From: Parachlamydiaceae bacterium
Lineage (GTDB): Bacteria; Chlamydiota; Chlamydiia; Chlamydiales; Parachlamydiaceae
Assembly: GCA_003164155.1 (NCBI GenBank)
Contig: PLSG01000197.1
Span: forward strand, 1-6,657
DNA: 6,657 nt
Direction: 5' to 3'
This document shows, one piece after another, positions 5,381 to 6,657 of this stretch. The first letter of the stretch is position 1, and each line of letters starts with the position of its first letter. A program made the translations under genes and the position numbers. The notes under the pieces are model-generated. The model was not told the origin of the DNA, did not search any database, and saw only the letters and a list, made by a program, of their open reading frames with translations.

Positions 5381-6484
5381 ATGCATATATTGATAGTTAA
5401 AACGTCGGCCTTGGGAGACGTTATTCAGGCTTTTCCCGTAGTGAGCTATATCAAAAGAAAATACCCTGAGGCGCTTATAGACTGGGTAATAGAGAAAGGG
5501 AATAAAGCGCTTGTGCTGGCGCATCCAGAGGTGGACAGGGTCATCGAAATTGATAGCAAGGTCTGGCGCAAAAACTTATTGCAGCCGTGCACCTATCGGG
5601 AGATAGCGGCATTCCGCCGCCATCTGCGCCTGCGGCACTATGATGTGGTATTTGATCTGCAGGGCAATGCGAAGTCGGCATTTGTAACTAGCCAGGCCTT
5701 AAGTTCAGCTAAAGTTGGTTTTGGTTGGAAGAGCGCGCCCGAATGGCCGAGCTGTCTGACTACCTCCTTTCACTTCAACCCTCCTTCAGGGCGCAATATC
5801 CGCGAAGACTATCTGTGGCTGGTGGCCAGTTTTTTTGGAGAAGCTCATCTTGTGCCGCAAGAACTTACGATGACAGATTTGGCGGGGCACGCAATGCTTT
5901 TGCAGATCGAGCATGCTGAAAAGGACAAAATTGAAAGGCTTTTAGCACATTCCCAGGGGCATCTTTCTGCGCATTCCCCTAAAGTAGTGGTCTGTCCGGG
6001 TTCATTTTGGCCGAATAAGCAACTCAACTGCCAAAGCTTGGCGGATTTTATGCACTGTCTTCAGCGCTTTCTCGGTTGCACCTTTTTGCTGGTTTGGGGA
6101 AGCCCGGCAGAGCACAAAATCTCGATCGAGCTGCATCAGCATTTTCCCCAGCATAGCCAGATTGTGGAAAAACTTAGCCTGCCTGGTTTGCAAAACCTGA
6201 TGCATGCGGCCGACTTGGTGCTGGCCATGGATTCGTTGCCTTTGCATTTAGCGGGAACTACGGCTACGCCCACCTATAGCATTTTCGGAGCTTCTTCCAG
6301 CCAAAAATATATGCCTCAAGGACAACAGCATGCGGCTTATCAAGGAACTTGCCCCTATGGGCGCAGCTTTGAAAAGCGCTGTCCTATCTTGCGCACCTGT
6401 CCCACAGGGGCATGCATCCGCAGTTTAGAGGCTCAGCCCCTCTTCGCGCATTTCGCGCAGTGGTGGGAAGTGTTTCGTAATTGA
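5381..6484 (+). CDS. waaC: Lipopolysaccharide heptosyltransferase, GT9 family (WaaC-like)
   Basis: This encodes 367 residues from ATG 5381, with AAAAGG at 5367-5372 as ribosome binding site. GT9 enzymes transfer heptose from ADP-heptose to the Kdo/heptose inner core of lipopolysaccharide on the cytoplasmic face of the inner membrane. The N-terminus MHILIVKTSALGDV (1-14) is the family signature, with D13 at the catalytic aspartate position. DWVIEKG (34-40), the WRK (62-64) and FDLQGNAKSA (91-100) resemble WaaC in particular. In the C-lobe, CPGSFWPNKQ (205-214) matches the nucleotide-sugar loop with K213. MDSLPLHLAG (283-292) replaces the usual DTGxxHLA motif, keeping D284 and H289. Four cysteines near the C-terminus (C324, C334, C340, C345) recall the cysteine cluster common in WaaF and other GT9 proteins. 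Family membership is firm; the choice between WaaC and another heptosyltransferase is tentative. The 69-bp gap before it contains the hairpin element, so it may be separately controlled or read through from the queD pair. Confidence 0.85.
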   Translation: MHILIVKTSALGDVIQAFPVVSYIKRKYPEALIDWVIEKGNKALVLAHPEVDRVIEIDSKVWRKNLLQPCTYREIAAFRRHLRLRHYDVVFDLQGNAKSAFVTSQALSSAKVGFGWKSAPEWPSCLTTSFHFNPPSGRNIREDYLWLVASFFGEAHLVPQELTMTDLAGHAMLLQIEHAEKDKIERLLAHSQGHLSAHSPKVVVCPGSFWPNKQLNCQSLADFMHCLQRFLGCTFLLVWGSPAEHKISIELHQHFPQHSQIVEKLSLPGLQNLMHAADLVLAMDSLPLHLAGTTATPTYSIFGASSSQKYMPQGQQHAAYQGTCPYGRSFEKRCPILRTCPTGACIRSLEAQPLFAHFAQWWEVFRN

Positions 6485-6517
6485 TACATCTAATTAATAC
6501 AGTCATCAAAAAGCTTT

Positions 6518-6548
6518 AGCTTTATGCCAAACCACATGGCAAAAAGCT
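6518..6548. terminator. Hairpin downstream of the heptosyltransferase, possible terminator
   Basis: AGCTTT (6518-6523) pairs with AAAGCT (6543-6548), then after one A-A mismatch TGCCA (6525-6529) pairs with TGGCA (6537-6541) around a 7-base loop. It lies 33 bp after the stop codon. On the plus strand no T-run follows directly. On the minus strand a TTTTT run follows after about five bases, so it fits a terminator for a gene converging from the right slightly better. The rest of the 173-bp tail (6485-6657) holds no gene I can support. Confidence 0.4.
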
Positions 6549-6657
6549 CAAAGTTCATGTCTTTATAAAACCTTAACAATACTGCAGCATAAGGTATCAG
6601 CTAAAGTCCTCCATTAGGGAGTGTTAACTTGCTGATTTCCGAAAACATACCTCGGGC

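Noticed and set aside
6601..6657. Minus-strand open frame of 18 codons reaching the window edge, ending with a stop at 6601-6603, possibly the tail of a convergent gene
   Set aside because: Such a short open stretch is common by chance and the peptide is not recognisable. The hairpin at 6518-6548 followed by T residues on the minus strand is compatible with it, but more sequence to the right is needed.

Overview
The window reads as a compact bacterial chromosome segment with every supported gene on the plus strand: the end of a haem-pathway oxidase, a FAD amine-oxidase-like enzyme, a kinase-like protein with a low-complexity N-terminus, a QueD-type pterin enzyme, a BioD-like/DRTGG protein and an LPS heptosyltransferase. 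The heptosyltransferase marks a Gram-negative cell. The kinase-like protein looks like a secreted effector of a host-associated bacterium. My best guess is an environmental (amoeba-associated) member of the Chlamydiae. That is inference from gene types and style; no marker gene here proves it.

Layout. 1-567 is the C-terminal 188 residues of a HemY-type protoporphyrinogen oxidase. After a 13-bp gap, 581-2116 encodes a 511-residue PYROXD2/CrtI-type oxidoreductase, so the two are probably co-transcribed. A 227-bp gap (2117-2343) holds a weak promoter candidate and a spaced 8-bp direct repeat. 2344-3654 encodes a 436-residue protein with a Ser/Pro-rich leader and a short, divergent protein-kinase-like domain. 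After a 183-bp gap come queD (3838-4203) and, 13 bp later, a stand-alone BioD-like/DRTGG protein (4217-5311). 5381-6484 encodes a GT9 heptosyltransferase. The last 173 bp hold one good hairpin and no gene I can support.

The least expected structure is a pair of related, roughly 45-bp quasi-palindromic elements. One sits just before queD (3781-3825) and the other starts one base after the stop codon of the BioD-like gene (5313-5361). Read in their conserved orientation they point in opposite directions, so they bracket the queD and BioD-like pair as inverted repeats. Each can also fold alone into a hairpin. They could be dispersed extragenic palindromes, two-way terminators, leader structures or cassette boundaries.

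Functionally, hemY and its neighbour are both FAD enzymes. queD supplies a carboxy-tetrahydropterin for queuosine-type pathways. The heptosyltransferase builds the LPS inner core. The kinase-like protein is the most likely host-directed factor. I see no tRNA, rRNA, CRISPR array or transposase.
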